NCBI GenBank assembly: GCA_027345185.1
Contig: DAHWIK010000018.1
Coordinates: forward strand, 1-34,644
Length of the DNA stretch: 34,644 nt
From: Microcaldota archaeon
Lineage (GTDB): Archaea > Micrarchaeota > Micrarchaeia > Micrarchaeales > CABMGC01
Direction: 5' to 3'
This document shows, one piece after another, positions 7,879-16,124 of this stretch; the first letter of the stretch is position 1, and every line of letters starts with the position of its first letter. A program made the translations under genes and the position numbers. The notes beneath the pieces were generated by a model that was given only the letters and a program-made list of their open reading frames with translations, was not told where the DNA came from and ran no database searches.

Positions 7879-9459
7879 ATGAAATATAGGTACGCTCTTG
7901 CAGCGGTTATGTTGCTGTCTTTGGTGCAGCTGTTCGGCAGTGTGAATGCACAGGCTAATGCGCTATCGATAGCGAACTTGGATGTCACGCCGCAGCCAGT
8001 CATTGCTGGAAGCAACATAACGATATCGTTCCAGCTATACAATGCATATACCGCAGAGCTCACTAACGTGAATCTTGAGCTCGAAGGATCGTATCCGCTT
8101 CTCAACTATTCGCCAGCTGGCACGCAGCTCATAACAAATATACCAACAGGAATATACGGCGGAACAACGCTCATAACATACAGTCTGCACATACCAAAGG
8201 ATGTAAAATCAGGCACATACTCCCTGACCCTTGTTGCGGAATACCAGACCGAATCAGGCTCCTCAACAGAGGAAACCGCGACTTCTACCATGCCAATATC
8301 ATTCTACATAAGGGGGTCTCCGAACCTCAAGCTTACTGCCAATCCATCTTCAGGGATATCTCCAGGAGCTCAGTCCACAGTGGCTCTTGACGTGCTTAAT
8401 GTAGGTACTGGCAATGCAACAAATGCAAGCGTAACGGTATTGAACTCCAAAAACTTCAGCGTTCTTGGCGGGCCAACATTCAACCTGGGTACCATAGCAC
8501 CGCAGGCAACCGCAACGGCAAGCGCAATACTCCTTGCAAACTCCACGCTCCTTCAAGGTACGCCTGAGCTTCCTGTGATAGTGCGATACAACACGCCTTA
8601 CGGATCGAATTCATATTATGAGCAGATGGTTCCAGTGAGCGAATCTCTCGGCGCGCCACAGATCGGCGTGGGCATAGAGAGCGCGTCTCCAGAATCGCTG
8701 TATCCAGGAACAAACCAGACCCTGATGCTATCGCTCCAGAACATAGGCAGCGGAACTGCAAAGAATGTCACAGTGTCAGTGGTAGGAAACGACAACATAA
8801 CTGCAGGAAACTCGGCATCAAGCGTATTTGTGGGAACCATAGCCGCAGGATCCGATGCAACTGCCTCTCTATTCATAACTGCCAACAGGGGAGATGACAG
8901 GAGCAAATACAACCTGCCTGTTTATCTGAGCTACCAGAATGCAAACTACAACGCCACTTTCAACAGGACCGTCATGCTGCCGATAGTCCTGCAGCCAATC
9001 GCACAGTTCAATGTAACTGGCAGCGTATCAAATCTCTCCGCAGGTGGCACTTACGTGCCCGTGACGCTGAAAGTGAGGAACACAGGCAACGAAGCAGCGC
9101 AGTCGGTAACCTTCAGCCTGCAGACAATATACCCAGTGTCACAGGTGAATCCAAATGCATACCTGGGTTCATTGCTTCCAGGGCAGACTGAAAATGTGAC
9201 GTTCTATGTGAACGTCGATTCGTCAGCAAACAACGGCCAGTATCCGGTAACCCTTTATGAGCAGTGGTCCCAGCCAACCGGAGGAAACAACCAGCAGTAT
9301 TCCAGCTCGCAGACCTACTACGTGGATGTTGGCGGGTCCCGCGGATCTGGGCTTACCACATACATAATAGGTGCAGCGGTCGTCATAGCTGTGGTTGTTG
9401 TTGCACTAAGGAGAATGAAGAGGCAACAAGCATCCACAAAGAAGGAGAAGAAGCAGTGA
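7879..9459 (+). CDS. Secreted CARDB/S-layer-like repeat protein with C-terminal membrane anchor
   Basis: 526 residues. A signal peptide is visible (ALAAVMLLSLVQLFGSVNA, cleavage near residue 27). About four Ig-like beta-sandwich repeats follow, each with a LxNxGxxxAxNVxV-type strand: LDVLNVGTGNATNASVTVL, LSLQNIGSGTAKNVTVSVV and LKVRNTGNEAAQSVTFSL. These match the CARDB/NPCBM-associated (COG1361) archaeal surface protein family. Many NxS/T sites suggest N-glycosylation. It ends in one membrane helix (TTYIIGAAVVIAVVVVAL) and a basic tail. It lies 34 bases after the exporter permease; such proteins are often neighbours of ABC-2 exporters, possibly acting as an extracytoplasmic partner. Confidence 0.85.
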   Translation: MKYRYALAAVMLLSLVQLFGSVNAQANALSIANLDVTPQPVIAGSNITISFQLYNAYTAELTNVNLELEGSYPLLNYSPAGTQLITNIPTGIYGGTTLITYSLHIPKDVKSGTYSLTLVAEYQTESGSSTEETATSTMPISFYIRGSPNLKLTANPSSGISPGAQSTVALDVLNVGTGNATNASVTVLNSKNFSVLGGPTFNLGTIAPQATATASAILLANSTLLQGTPELPVIVRYNTPYGSNSYYEQMVPVSESLGAPQIGVGIESASPESLYPGTNQTLMLSLQNIGSGTAKNVTVSVVGNDNITAGNSASSVFVGTIAAGSDATASLFITANRGDDRSKYNLPVYLSYQNANYNATFNRTVMLPIVLQPIAQFNVTGSVSNLSAGGTYVPVTLKVRNTGNEAAQSVTFSLQTIYPVSQVNPNAYLGSLLPGQTENVTFYVNVDSSANNGQYPVTLYEQWSQPTGGNNQQYSSSQTYYVDVGGSRGSGLTTYIIGAAVVIAVVVVALRRMKRQQASTKKEKKQ

Positions 9460-9473
9460 ATTTATATTCATTG

Positions 9474-9487
9474 CCAATTATAATTGG
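9474..9487. promoter_or_regulatory. Perfect 14-bp palindrome over the mtnP promoter
   Basis: CCAATTATAATTGG is a perfect palindrome that includes a TATA-like core and ends 12 bases before the mtnP ATG. It may be a promoter element, an operator, or both. A second AT-rich box (AATTTATATT) lies just upstream. Confidence 0.4.
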
Positions 9488-9499
9488 ATATGTGTTTGC

Positions 9500-10303
9500 A
9501 TGGATGCCACAATAGGAATAATCGGCGGTTCAGGTCTGTACTCCCTCATTGACAACGCCGATGATGTTGCGGTAGAAACTAAGTACGGTAAGCCCAGCGA
9601 CGTGATATCTATAGGCACGCTTGCAGGTGTGAAGGTGGCATTCCTCCCAAGGCATGCAAAGAAGCACACAATACCGCCGCACAAGGTTCCGTACAGGGCA
9701 AACATAGCTGCACTCTCACAGCTAGGGGTGAACAGGATAATCGCAACAAACGCGGTCGGTTCGCTGAAGCCCGAGTACAAGCCAGGATTCCTCGCGCTAT
9801 TCGACCAGTTCGTCAACGCAACGAGCGGCAGGAACGATACATTCTTCGATGAGGACATTGCGGTGCACGTGAGCTCTGCGGATCCATACTGCCCGCAGCT
9901 GAGGAATATTGCGTCAGTCGCTGCAAGAAAGGCAGGCATACCAATTCATGAAACCGGAACAGTGGTTGTAATAAATGGTCCAAGATTCTCATCAAAAGCC
10001 GAATCAAGGACATTCGCGGCCCAGGGTCACCATATGATTAACATGTCTCAGTACCCCGAGATAATGCTTGCTAGGGAGAAGCAGATGTGCTATCTTGGTG
10101 TCGCACTCATCACTGACTATGATGCAGGCCTTGAAGGCAGGCTGGACATAAAGCCTGTCACGAACGACGAGGTTGTCAGGATATTTGGAGAGAATGTCGA
10201 TAAGGCAAAGAGGATAATCACAGAAGTTATAAAGAACACGCCTCAGGAGAGGACATGCAGCTGCTCGAAGTCCCTTGAAGGGGCTTTAATGACAAAGAAG
10301 TAG
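9500..10303 (+). CDS. mtnP: S-methyl-5'-thioadenosine phosphorylase
   Basis: 267 residues, normal length for the trimeric MTAP group of purine nucleoside phosphorylases. It splits 5'-methylthioadenosine with phosphate into adenine and 5-methylthioribose-1-phosphate. Visible motifs: phosphate loop IGIIGGSGLY (residues 5-14), LPRHAKKHTIPPHKVPYRAN, the NAVGSL strand, NGPRFSSKAESR, and the substrate motif MINMSQYPEIMLAREKQMCY, with ITDYDAG. The C-terminal CSC pair resembles the structural disulfide of thermophilic archaeal MTAPs. MTIP or guanosine-preferring relatives are possible. The next two genes supply later steps of the same salvage route. Confidence 0.92.
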   Translation: MDATIGIIGGSGLYSLIDNADDVAVETKYGKPSDVISIGTLAGVKVAFLPRHAKKHTIPPHKVPYRANIAALSQLGVNRIIATNAVGSLKPEYKPGFLALFDQFVNATSGRNDTFFDEDIAVHVSSADPYCPQLRNIASVAARKAGIPIHETGTVVVINGPRFSSKAESRTFAAQGHHMINMSQYPEIMLAREKQMCYLGVALITDYDAGLEGRLDIKPVTNDEVVRIFGENVDKAKRIITEVIKNTPQERTCSCSKSLEGALMTKK

Positions 10304-10306
10304 AGC

Positions 10307-10924
10307 CTATTTTCCTTTAGGGTGCTTCAGATAAAGCTCCTCAATGTGCCTTATGTGTAGTTTTTTCACCATGTACTCGAAATACTCGACCCTGTCAAGC
10401 GCCTTCTGCATTGTCTCACCAACTCCAACAGTGCCATGGTTCTCCATTATGACGACTCTTGCTCCATCCTTAACCGCCTTTGCAACCGCATTTCCTATCT
10501 CTACTGTACCGGCCTTCATTATCCCCACCGATGCGGCCTTTGTCACGTAATAGCCGTATTCCTCATCGCTCTTAGAGACTTCATCAATCACCCTATCTGC
10601 CCCAAGTGCGCTTATCACGCCCATAGAGTAAGGTGAGTGCGGGTGCACCACGGCGTTGATCTCAGGCAATATCCTATATATTCTGGTGTGCACATGATAC
10701 TCTGAAGACTGCTTTGGGCCTTCGACCAGTCTTTCCGAATCTATGTCCATAATGGACAGTTCAGGGACGTCTATCCTTGCCTTGTCAAGCCCGCTTGGAG
10801 TTATGACCATCCTGTCCTTTCCGACCCTGAAGCTCACGTTTCCAGAAAGCGTGCTGTTCATCCCCTTAGAATATAGCCTGTTGGTCACGTCAAGAACTGA
10901 CCTGCCGGCATCATCTGCGTTCAT
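10307..10924 (-). CDS. Class II (zinc) sugar-phosphate aldolase, FucA/MtnB-like
   Basis: About 205 residues, covering the whole class II aldolase domain. Motifs: phosphate-binding SGNVSFR and TPSGLDK, catalytic Glu in SSEYHVH, zinc ligands in VVHPHSPYS, and the third ligand His in ENHGTVGVG. A TTG start at 10975 is possible, but a TATA box at 10945-10953 lies exactly 25 bases before ATG 10924, so the shorter leaderless form is preferred. Family members cleave L-fuculose-1-P, ribulose-1-P or methylthioribulose-1-P, or dehydrate methylthioribulose-1-P. Between mtnP and mtnA the likely substrate is 5-methylthioribulose-1-P or the deoxy analogue, giving DHAP. Substrate is inferred from context. 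Confidence 0.85.
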   Translation of the reverse strand: MNADDAGRSVLDVTNRLYSKGMNSTLSGNVSFRVGKDRMVITPSGLDKARIDVPELSIMDIDSERLVEGPKQSSEYHVHTRIYRILPEINAVVHPHSPYSMGVISALGADRVIDEVSKSDEEYGYYVTKAASVGIMKAGTVEIGNAVAKAVKDGARVVIMENHGTVGVGETMQKALDRVEYFEYMVKKLHIRHIEELYLKHPKGK

Positions 10925-10944
10925 GATTGAATCTGCCTGAGCAC

Positions 10945-10953
10945 CTATAAAAG
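10945..10953 (-). promoter_or_regulatory. TATA box for the aldolase gene
   Basis: CTTTTATAG on the minus strand is centred 25 bases upstream of ATG 10924. It decides between that start and the TTG at 10975. Confidence 0.55.
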
Positions 10954-10986
10954 TCTTGCTCTGTTCCGATGTCAAGGCAAAGATTA

Positions 10987-10998
10987 TTATATATAAAA
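10987..10998 (+). promoter_or_regulatory. TATA box for mtnA
   Basis: TTATATATAAAA is centred about 29 bases before ATG 11022. Its near-symmetry means it could also fire toward the aldolase gene. Confidence 0.5.
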
Positions 10999-11021
10999 TG
11001 AGAATTTAGATCGGGGATCCT

Positions 11022-12128
11022 ATGTCTAATGTGTCCACAAGTGTTGTGCCGATAAGATGGGATGACGATAAGGGAGAGATAGCCTGGCTGGACAATGCGC
11101 AGATTCCCTGGAAGGAGGTCAACGTCTCTTCAAAAAGCCTTGACAGGCTGATAAAGGCCATACAGTCGCTTGAGATAAGGGGGGCACCGATACTCGGAGA
11201 GGCCGGCGCATACGGCACTGCAATGATAGCAAATAACTCTCCGGACTCAAGGGATGCGATACTGAAAAACGTAACTGAGCATGGCCAGAGGCTCGCGGCT
11301 GCAAGGCCCACAGCAGTAAATCTTAGCTGGGGAGTAAAGAAGGTACAGGATGTAATAACCGAAGAGATAGGAAGGGGTGCAAGCCCAAAGGAGATAAAGA
11401 ATGCTGCAATAACCGCCGCGAAGAAGATACAGGAGGACAACATCTCAGCCTCATACAAGATAGGCGCTAACGGAAAACACCTCATACATGATGGCGACGT
11501 ATTAGTTACCGTATGCAATGCAGGCACGCTCGCATGCGATGGATTGGGCACCTCGACAGCACCAATGAGGGCAGCACATGCGGATGGGGTAAAGTTCAGG
11601 GTGCTCACGACCTATACTGCACCCCTGTACCAGGGAGCAAGGCTTACTGCATGGGAGCTTCACAAGGACGGCATAGACGTGCGTGTAATAACAGACAACA
11701 TGGCAGGGCATCTTATGAGGGAGGAGAAGGCAACAGCCGTATGGGCTGGGGCAGACAGGATACTAGGCAATCGTTCCAAGGAGAGCGGCTCTACCTATAA
11801 CAAGATAGGCACGTTCGGACTTTCACTTATTGCACGTGGGCTAGGAGCAAAGATGTACGTTGCAGCTCCGACTTCTACAATAGATCCTGTGCATAAAATA
11901 GCAGATGTAAAGATAGAGCAGAGAAAGCCTGAAGAAGTCGAGACTTTGCTTGGAGGGACCACCGTAGTGCCAAAAGGCGTAGGCGTAATCAATCCGGCAT
12001 TTGACAGGACTCCTCCGGATTACGTGTCTGCCATAGTAACAGAGCTTGGAGTAGTGACTGCACCTTACGACATATCAATACCCAAGCTTCTGGAAAATCC
12101 GGACAGCATGGTGAAGCTTCCAAAATAA
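11022..12128 (+). CDS. mtnA: Methylthioribose-1-phosphate isomerase (aIF2B-like fold)
   Basis: 368 residues, normal for MtnA. It converts 5-methylthioribose-1-phosphate to 5-methylthioribulose-1-phosphate. Motifs: LEIRGAPILGEAGAYG, SWGVKKV, catalytic Cys in TVCNAGTLA, catalytic Asp in ITDNMAGHLM, GADRI, YNKIGTFGLSLIA, PTSTID and INPAFDRTPPDYV. Archaeal ribose-1,5-bisphosphate isomerase shares this fold and many motifs and is the main alternative. Position beside mtnP and a class II aldolase favours MtnA. It is divergent from the aldolase across a short AT-rich promoter region. Confidence 0.87.
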   Translation: MSNVSTSVVPIRWDDDKGEIAWLDNAQIPWKEVNVSSKSLDRLIKAIQSLEIRGAPILGEAGAYGTAMIANNSPDSRDAILKNVTEHGQRLAAARPTAVNLSWGVKKVQDVITEEIGRGASPKEIKNAAITAAKKIQEDNISASYKIGANGKHLIHDGDVLVTVCNAGTLACDGLGTSTAPMRAAHADGVKFRVLTTYTAPLYQGARLTAWELHKDGIDVRVITDNMAGHLMREEKATAVWAGADRILGNRSKESGSTYNKIGTFGLSLIARGLGAKMYVAAPTSTIDPVHKIADVKIEQRKPEEVETLLGGTTVVPKGVGVINPAFDRTPPDYVSAIVTELGVVTAPYDISIPKLLENPDSMVKLPK

Positions 12129-12176
12129 GCTGCATAATGGGCTTCGTAGAAGAATTCGATGACAAAGTGTTATGCT

Positions 12177-12881
12177 TTATTTCCGGATAGTCTGACTGAT
12201 CTGGCTGCTTAGCTCCTTTCTTATCTTTGCGATGTCCTCGTCTGAAAGATGACCGTCTTCTGGCAGCGCACCGTACGTCAATACCTTCGCTTTTGAATTT
12301 GAATATGAAATTACTGTTATGCTTCCTTGCGGGACTCCAGGAACGAAAATATGGTCAAGCTCTGTGGTGCCCAGAGCACTTGCAACTGCTGCATGCACCG
12401 TATCCTGGTGGGTAGCAACTACGACCAGCCCATTATTCCGGGCCGCCTGTGCAGCCGATACGTTCTGAACGAATCTCTCGGTCCTTGACTTTATGCTGTC
12501 AAATGACTCTATATCCGGATATCCGGTCTTTGCCTGAATGGCTCTGTACTCCTCCCACTTTAGCCCATTTGGCACAGGTCCATTATTAAGCGATCCTACC
12601 TGCCTTTCCATCAATAAGGGTTCGAAAGTTACAGCTATCGCTTTCCCAGTGTTCTGTTTTAGCTCGTATTGTATGCAGTCTGCAGTGTAATGCGTTCTTA
12701 GTAATGGGCTTGCCACTATCTGGCTTACTTCGAATGCAGACAATGCCCTACCTGCGTCTATTGCCTGGCCTACGCCCTTTTCCGTCAATGAGCAAGGTAT
12801 TGTACCGGGGCTTCCGTCACGGAATATCGTTGCAGGTGTGGAATCCCTTTCACCATGCCTTACATACGCAATGACTACCAT
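12177..12881 (-). CDS. Histidine phosphatase (phosphoglycerate mutase-like) family protein
   Basis: About 234 residues from ATG 12881. The catalytic phospho-His is in YVRHGERD near the start. Other motifs are CSLTEKGVGQA, SPLLRTHYTA (phosphate-binding Arg), FEPLLMERQVGSL (proton-donor region) and the second catalytic His in VVATHQDTVHA. Family members act as phosphatases or as cofactor-dependent mutases; the substrate is not evident. An upstream ATG at 12905 exists, but the TATA box (12906-12913) abuts it, while an AAGGAGG precedes 12881. Starting at 12881 also puts RHGE at the usual distance from the N-terminus. Confidence 0.85.
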   Translation of the reverse strand: MVVIAYVRHGERDSTPATIFRDGSPGTIPCSLTEKGVGQAIDAGRALSAFEVSQIVASPLLRTHYTADCIQYELKQNTGKAIAVTFEPLLMERQVGSLNNGPVPNGLKWEEYRAIQAKTGYPDIESFDSIKSRTERFVQNVSAAQAARNNGLVVVATHQDTVHAAVASALGTTELDHIFVPGVPQGSITVISYSNSKAKVLTYGALPEDGHLSDEDIAKIRKELSSQISQTIRK

Positions 12882-12905
12882 AATTATGCTTTCCTCCTTG
12901 CTCAT

Positions 12906-12913
12906 ATTTAAAT
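12906..12913 (-). promoter_or_regulatory. TATA box for the histidine phosphatase gene
   Basis: ATTTAAAT is centred about 28 bases upstream of ATG 12881, supporting that start over ATG 12905. Confidence 0.45.
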
Positions 12914-12985
12914 CATGTCATTTTTTGCAATATTTAGTGGAAACTTGTTATTTTGCACAGCCAATCCCCTGCACTAATCATGCGG

Positions 12986-14224
12986 TTACAGTTTTATTTT
13001 GTTGTAGAGGCCCTCAAAGAACCTCTCGCACTCCTCGAGCCTTCCAGCCTTCATCACAACGAACTCGCCGTCCTTAGCTCCAAGTACATCCTTCACGTAT
13101 TTTGATTCGTCGTGTATGGCTTCATAGGCGTCTGTGTAGACCCTGGCTATCTCCTCATCCTTTGTGAAACTGTTCACGTGTCCGGCGTACTGGTTATCAA
13201 GCTTGACAGCCAGTATCCTCCCACCGTCCTTTATTGTAGCGTTTATACCCACCTCTCCAGTATTCGAGAATATGCCAGTGACGTCGAATATCGCCATATG
13301 CCTTATATTGCCCTCCTTGTTGCTTGCAAGGTATCTGCCTCCGACTTTGTCAAAGCTCTGTATGAGTATTCCTGCTCCTGCAAGCAGGGCTATCGCTATG
13401 TAGTACGGCTGTATCGCTTCGCCAAGGAAGAGGTACGCGAGCAAGAAAGTTATGAACGGCGAGAAAAAGTAGACGTTCGCGACTACGGTTGCCTTTATCG
13501 GCCTGAGCGAAGTGAAGTAAAGGTAGAAGCTGAAGACGTTGAAGAACGCGCCTATGTAAGCCAGCACCGAGAGCTGCGGAGTGGTCATAGCGTAAAGCGG
13601 GAACCCGTTGACTGCCATCAGTACCGCGAAGAGGGCGAACATCGTAATAGATGATATTGCTATGACTACTCCTATGTCGAAAACGTACTTCTTTATCAGT
13701 ATTATTGACAGCGCATATCCCAGAGCCATTAATATTAAGAATATGATTATGCCTGCGTTGCTGCTCTGCAATATCCCTGTGAGATTGCCTCCGCTTATGC
13801 CTATGTACAATCCTGCAAACGCCATAACCAGTGCGGCTATCTGGTACTTCGATAGCCTCTCCCTAAGCAGTGGAGGAAGCAGCAATAGCATCAGCAGCGG
13901 AGAGGTCCTGAATATCGCAGTCGCCAAAGAGGCAGTGATGAACTTCTCGGAGAAAGCTATGCCGAACTGTACCGGGAGGTAACTTACCAGTCCAGTAAGG
14001 CATATTATTGCAACCTTCCTCCTATCCTTCAATATCTTAGACAGCTCGCCCAACTTTCCCCTGTAAGCGAGAAATGCCAATGATGTGACTACAGAGACTG
14101 CATATACGCCGAAGAAGAACTCGTAGATGTTTGCGCTCGTGGATACAGTAAGCAGTATCGGAAGCATGGCTCCGGATACCAGCGTTATCACAAGCATTGC
14201 ATAAGCCTTGCCCTTCATGTCCAT
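12986..14224 (-). CDS. EamA/DMT-family transporter with an extra C-terminal soluble domain
   Basis: 412 residues. About ten hydrophobic helices fill residues 1-295 in two EamA-like halves (for example AFSEKFITASLATAIFRTSP in the first and FYLYFTSLRPIKATVVANVY in the second), typical of drug/metabolite or amino-acid exporters. An extra ~115-residue hydrophilic domain follows from about residue 298. It contains MAIFDVTGIFSNTGEVGINA, ILAVKLDNQYAGHVNSF and GEFVVMKAGRLEECERFFE. Ordinary EamA proteins are near 300 residues, so this tail is unusual; I do not recognise it. It is divergent from an Lrp-like regulator with separate TATA boxes, and may be controlled by it. Confidence 0.85.
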   Translation of the reverse strand: MDMKGKAYAMLVITLVSGAMLPILLTVSTSANIYEFFFGVYAVSVVTSLAFLAYRGKLGELSKILKDRRKVAIICLTGLVSYLPVQFGIAFSEKFITASLATAIFRTSPLLMLLLLPPLLRERLSKYQIAALVMAFAGLYIGISGGNLTGILQSSNAGIIIFLILMALGYALSIILIKKYVFDIGVVIAISSITMFALFAVLMAVNGFPLYAMTTPQLSVLAYIGAFFNVFSFYLYFTSLRPIKATVVANVYFFSPFITFLLAYLFLGEAIQPYYIAIALLAGAGILIQSFDKVGGRYLASNKEGNIRHMAIFDVTGIFSNTGEVGINATIKDGGRILAVKLDNQYAGHVNSFTKDEEIARVYTDAYEAIHDESKYVKDVLGAKDGEFVVMKAGRLEECERFFEGLYNKIKL

Positions 14225-14245
14225 GTTTTAACATTGCCCCTCGTG

Positions 14246-14254
14246 CTTTAAATA
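14246..14254 (-). promoter_or_regulatory. TATA box for the EamA transporter
   Basis: TATTTAAAG (minus strand) is centred 26 bases before ATG 14224, consistent with a leaderless transcript. Confidence 0.55.
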
Positions 14255-14304
14255 CCATACAAAAATTTACAAATTTATGATAATGTCCTGTTATTTTGCT
14301 ACAG

Positions 14305-14314
14305 TATTAAAAAC
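14305..14314 (+). promoter_or_regulatory. TATA box for the Lrp-like regulator
   Basis: TATTAAAAAC is centred 25 bases before ATG 14335. Confidence 0.55.
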
Positions 14315-14334
14315 CTTCCACATGATATACTGTT

Positions 14335-15399
14335 ATGGATGAGTCAGAGTACAACTTCGAGAGCAAGTTTGACGACGATTTCAGCCTGCTCACGAGGAAG
14401 ATGGTACGCCTTATATCCGAGGATTCAAGAATATCCATACTTGAGCTCTCAAAGGAGCTCAGCGTGTCAAGAAGGACTGTGAGGGAGAGGCTTTTAAGGG
14501 TGGAGAAGGAGCTCGGGATAGACTACACGGTGGAGTTCAACGAGAGTGCGCTGAAGCTTTCCAACCCGCACCTTATACTTGCAAAGTTCACCAAGAAGCC
14601 TGAATGGAATGAGGTCTCAAGGCTTCTAGCATCCTCGTATATACCACAATTCGCTGCCAGCATAAAGGGGAAGTACGACCTTCTCATATACGCCAATGCA
14701 GCAACGAGCGGCGAGTACGTGCACTGGGACAAGAGCATGCAGATAATGCTCTCAAAGTACGGGGTCTCATGGCACCCTTCAGACGTGGCACACAAGCAGC
14801 TCGGATACTTCCCGATGAGGAATGAGTTGATAGACAAGCTGGACATGGACCAGCAGCACAAGGACATGCTCAAGCTCCTCAATGGCAATTCAAGGATTAC
14901 GTTCAGCGAGATATCTAAGAAGATAGGGATGCACTTCAACACCGTTGCATACAACTTCAACAAGCTGGTCGATTCAGGGATAATAAAGAGGTTCACTATA
15001 TCCACAAGGCCGCCAAAGGACCTGACAAGGATGTCCTTCTTCAGCAAGTACATCCTGTCTGAGAGGTTCGAGGAGGACGCATCCAGGATAAGGAAGGTCT
15101 ACACCACAAGCGGTACGGATTATCCGATATTCAACAGGTATCTTGTTTGTGCGCAACTGGTCGGCAGCTATGACTTCTTCAACATGAGCATATTCGACAA
15201 CTATGAGACTGCCTACAAGCAGGCGATATTGCAGTACAAGGACGTAATGAAGAGGCACAAGGTCAGGGTCGATTACGGTCAGGTGGACAACCTGCTTCTC
15301 GGGAGATGGCCAATAAGGAGCATAGATACAAAGAGGGAGTACAACACCATAAAGTGGACGCTGCCTTCCGACGTGTCCAACAATGGACCAGTGTTATAA
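14335..15399 (+). CDS. Lrp/AsnC-like regulator with two helix-turn-helix domains
   Basis: 354 residues. The first HTH covers about residues 20-60 (MVRLISEDSRISILELSKEL, then SVSRRTVRERLLRVEKELGI). A second HTH covers about 180-225 (LLNGNSRITFSEISKKIGMH, then FNTVAYNFNKLVDSGIIKRF). Each is followed by an alpha/beta region, as in duplicated Lrp-type proteins. Usual Lrp proteins are about 150 residues, so this is a tandem form. It probably binds DNA as a regulator of transport or metabolism. The divergent EamA transporter is the natural candidate target. Ligand and target are not shown by the sequence. Confidence 0.8.
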   Translation: MDESEYNFESKFDDDFSLLTRKMVRLISEDSRISILELSKELSVSRRTVRERLLRVEKELGIDYTVEFNESALKLSNPHLILAKFTKKPEWNEVSRLLASSYIPQFAASIKGKYDLLIYANAATSGEYVHWDKSMQIMLSKYGVSWHPSDVAHKQLGYFPMRNELIDKLDMDQQHKDMLKLLNGNSRITFSEISKKIGMHFNTVAYNFNKLVDSGIIKRFTISTRPPKDLTRMSFFSKYILSERFEEDASRIRKVYTTSGTDYPIFNRYLVCAQLVGSYDFFNMSIFDNYETAYKQAILQYKDVMKRHKVRVDYGQVDNLLLGRWPIRSIDTKREYNTIKWTLPSDVSNNGPVL

Positions 15400-15498
15400 A
15401 GCCATTGCCGACTTATCTGTAATATAACGGAGTCCATCCGCATGGGCCAGTACCCTGGACCATAACTACCCAGTAGAAACGTAGAAAGGATTAAATAC

Positions 15499-15508
15499 CT
15501 ACTTATTT
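15499..15508 (+). promoter_or_regulatory. TATA box of the rnp1-ribosomal operon
   Basis: CTTATTTATA lies about 33 bases before ATG 15537. A further AT-rich stretch (GGATTAAATACC) lies just upstream. Confidence 0.4.
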
Positions 15509-15536
15509 ATAAGACTCTCTGCCTATGGATTAATTC

Positions 15537-15830
15537 ATGGATTATAACAACAGGAATATAGTCCTCAATGAATTAATAGGGCTTAAAGCGAAGATAACAA
15601 AGTCTCTCGACAAGAAGCAGAGGGGCCTATCCGGAGTCGTAATAGACGAAACGAAGAATACAATCGTCCTCGATACAAGATTGGGGGCAAAAAAGATAGT
15701 CAAAAGGATATCTGTATTCAGGTTTTATTCGGGCAGGAGCTCCTTTACTGTTGAAGGAGAGGAGATATGCTTTAGGCCGCATGAACGGATAGAGAAATCT
15801 ATGAAGTTCTACAAGGCAAGAAAGGTGTAA
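15537..15830 (+). CDS. rnp1: Ribonuclease P protein component 1 (p29/POP4)
   Basis: 97 residues, normal for the archaeal p29 subunit, which binds RNase P RNA to mature tRNA 5' ends. The Sm-like barrel is recognisable: ELIGLKAKITKSLDKKQRGL, SGVVIDETKNTIVLDT, and the C-terminal half with VFRFYSGRSSFTVEGE. It stands at the head of the ribosomal operon, two bases before uS17, which is its usual archaeal neighbour. Here uL29 and the genes normally before it are absent, so the operon starts at rnp1. Confidence 0.87.
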   Translation: MDYNNRNIVLNELIGLKAKITKSLDKKQRGLSGVVIDETKNTIVLDTRLGAKKIVKRISVFRFYSGRSSFTVEGEEICFRPHERIEKSMKFYKARKV

Positions 15831-15832
15831 AA

Positions 15833-16120
15833 TTGGAGTGTTCAGACCCTAGATGTCCTATTCACGGAGGGCAGAAGTTCAGAGGAATGCAGTTTGAAGG
15901 CCTAGTTGTCAGCGCCAAAGCCAAGAAGACTGTAATAGTGGAGGTAGACTACAACAGATTCGTGTACAAGTACGAGAGATCGCTGAGAAAGAGGTCACGA
16001 ATTCCTGCCCACAATCCTGACTGCATAGGCGCCAAACTGAATGACACTGTAAACATAGCTGAGACAAGGAGACTCAGCAAGACCAAATCCTTTGTAGTCA
16101 CGAATGTTGTGAAGAAGTGA
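15833..16120 (+). CDS. rps17: Ribosomal protein uS17
   Basis: 95 residues; binds 16S rRNA in the small subunit. A TTG start gives the archaeal N-terminal extension with CSDPRCPIHGGQKFRG, followed by the OB-fold core FEGLVVSAKAKKTVIVEVDY and SRIPAHNPDC. Starting at the internal ATG (GMQFEG) would remove the conserved extension, so TTG is preferred. It lies two bases after rnp1. Confidence 0.92.
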   Translation: MECSDPRCPIHGGQKFRGMQFEGLVVSAKAKKTVIVEVDYNRFVYKYERSLRKRSRIPAHNPDCIGAKLNDTVNIAETRRLSKTKSFVVTNVVKK

Positions 16121-16124
16121 TAAT

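Noticed and set aside
12986-13654. Plus-strand open frames opposite the EamA transporter
   Set aside because: They mirror a clear membrane protein gene and have no promoter or motif of their own.
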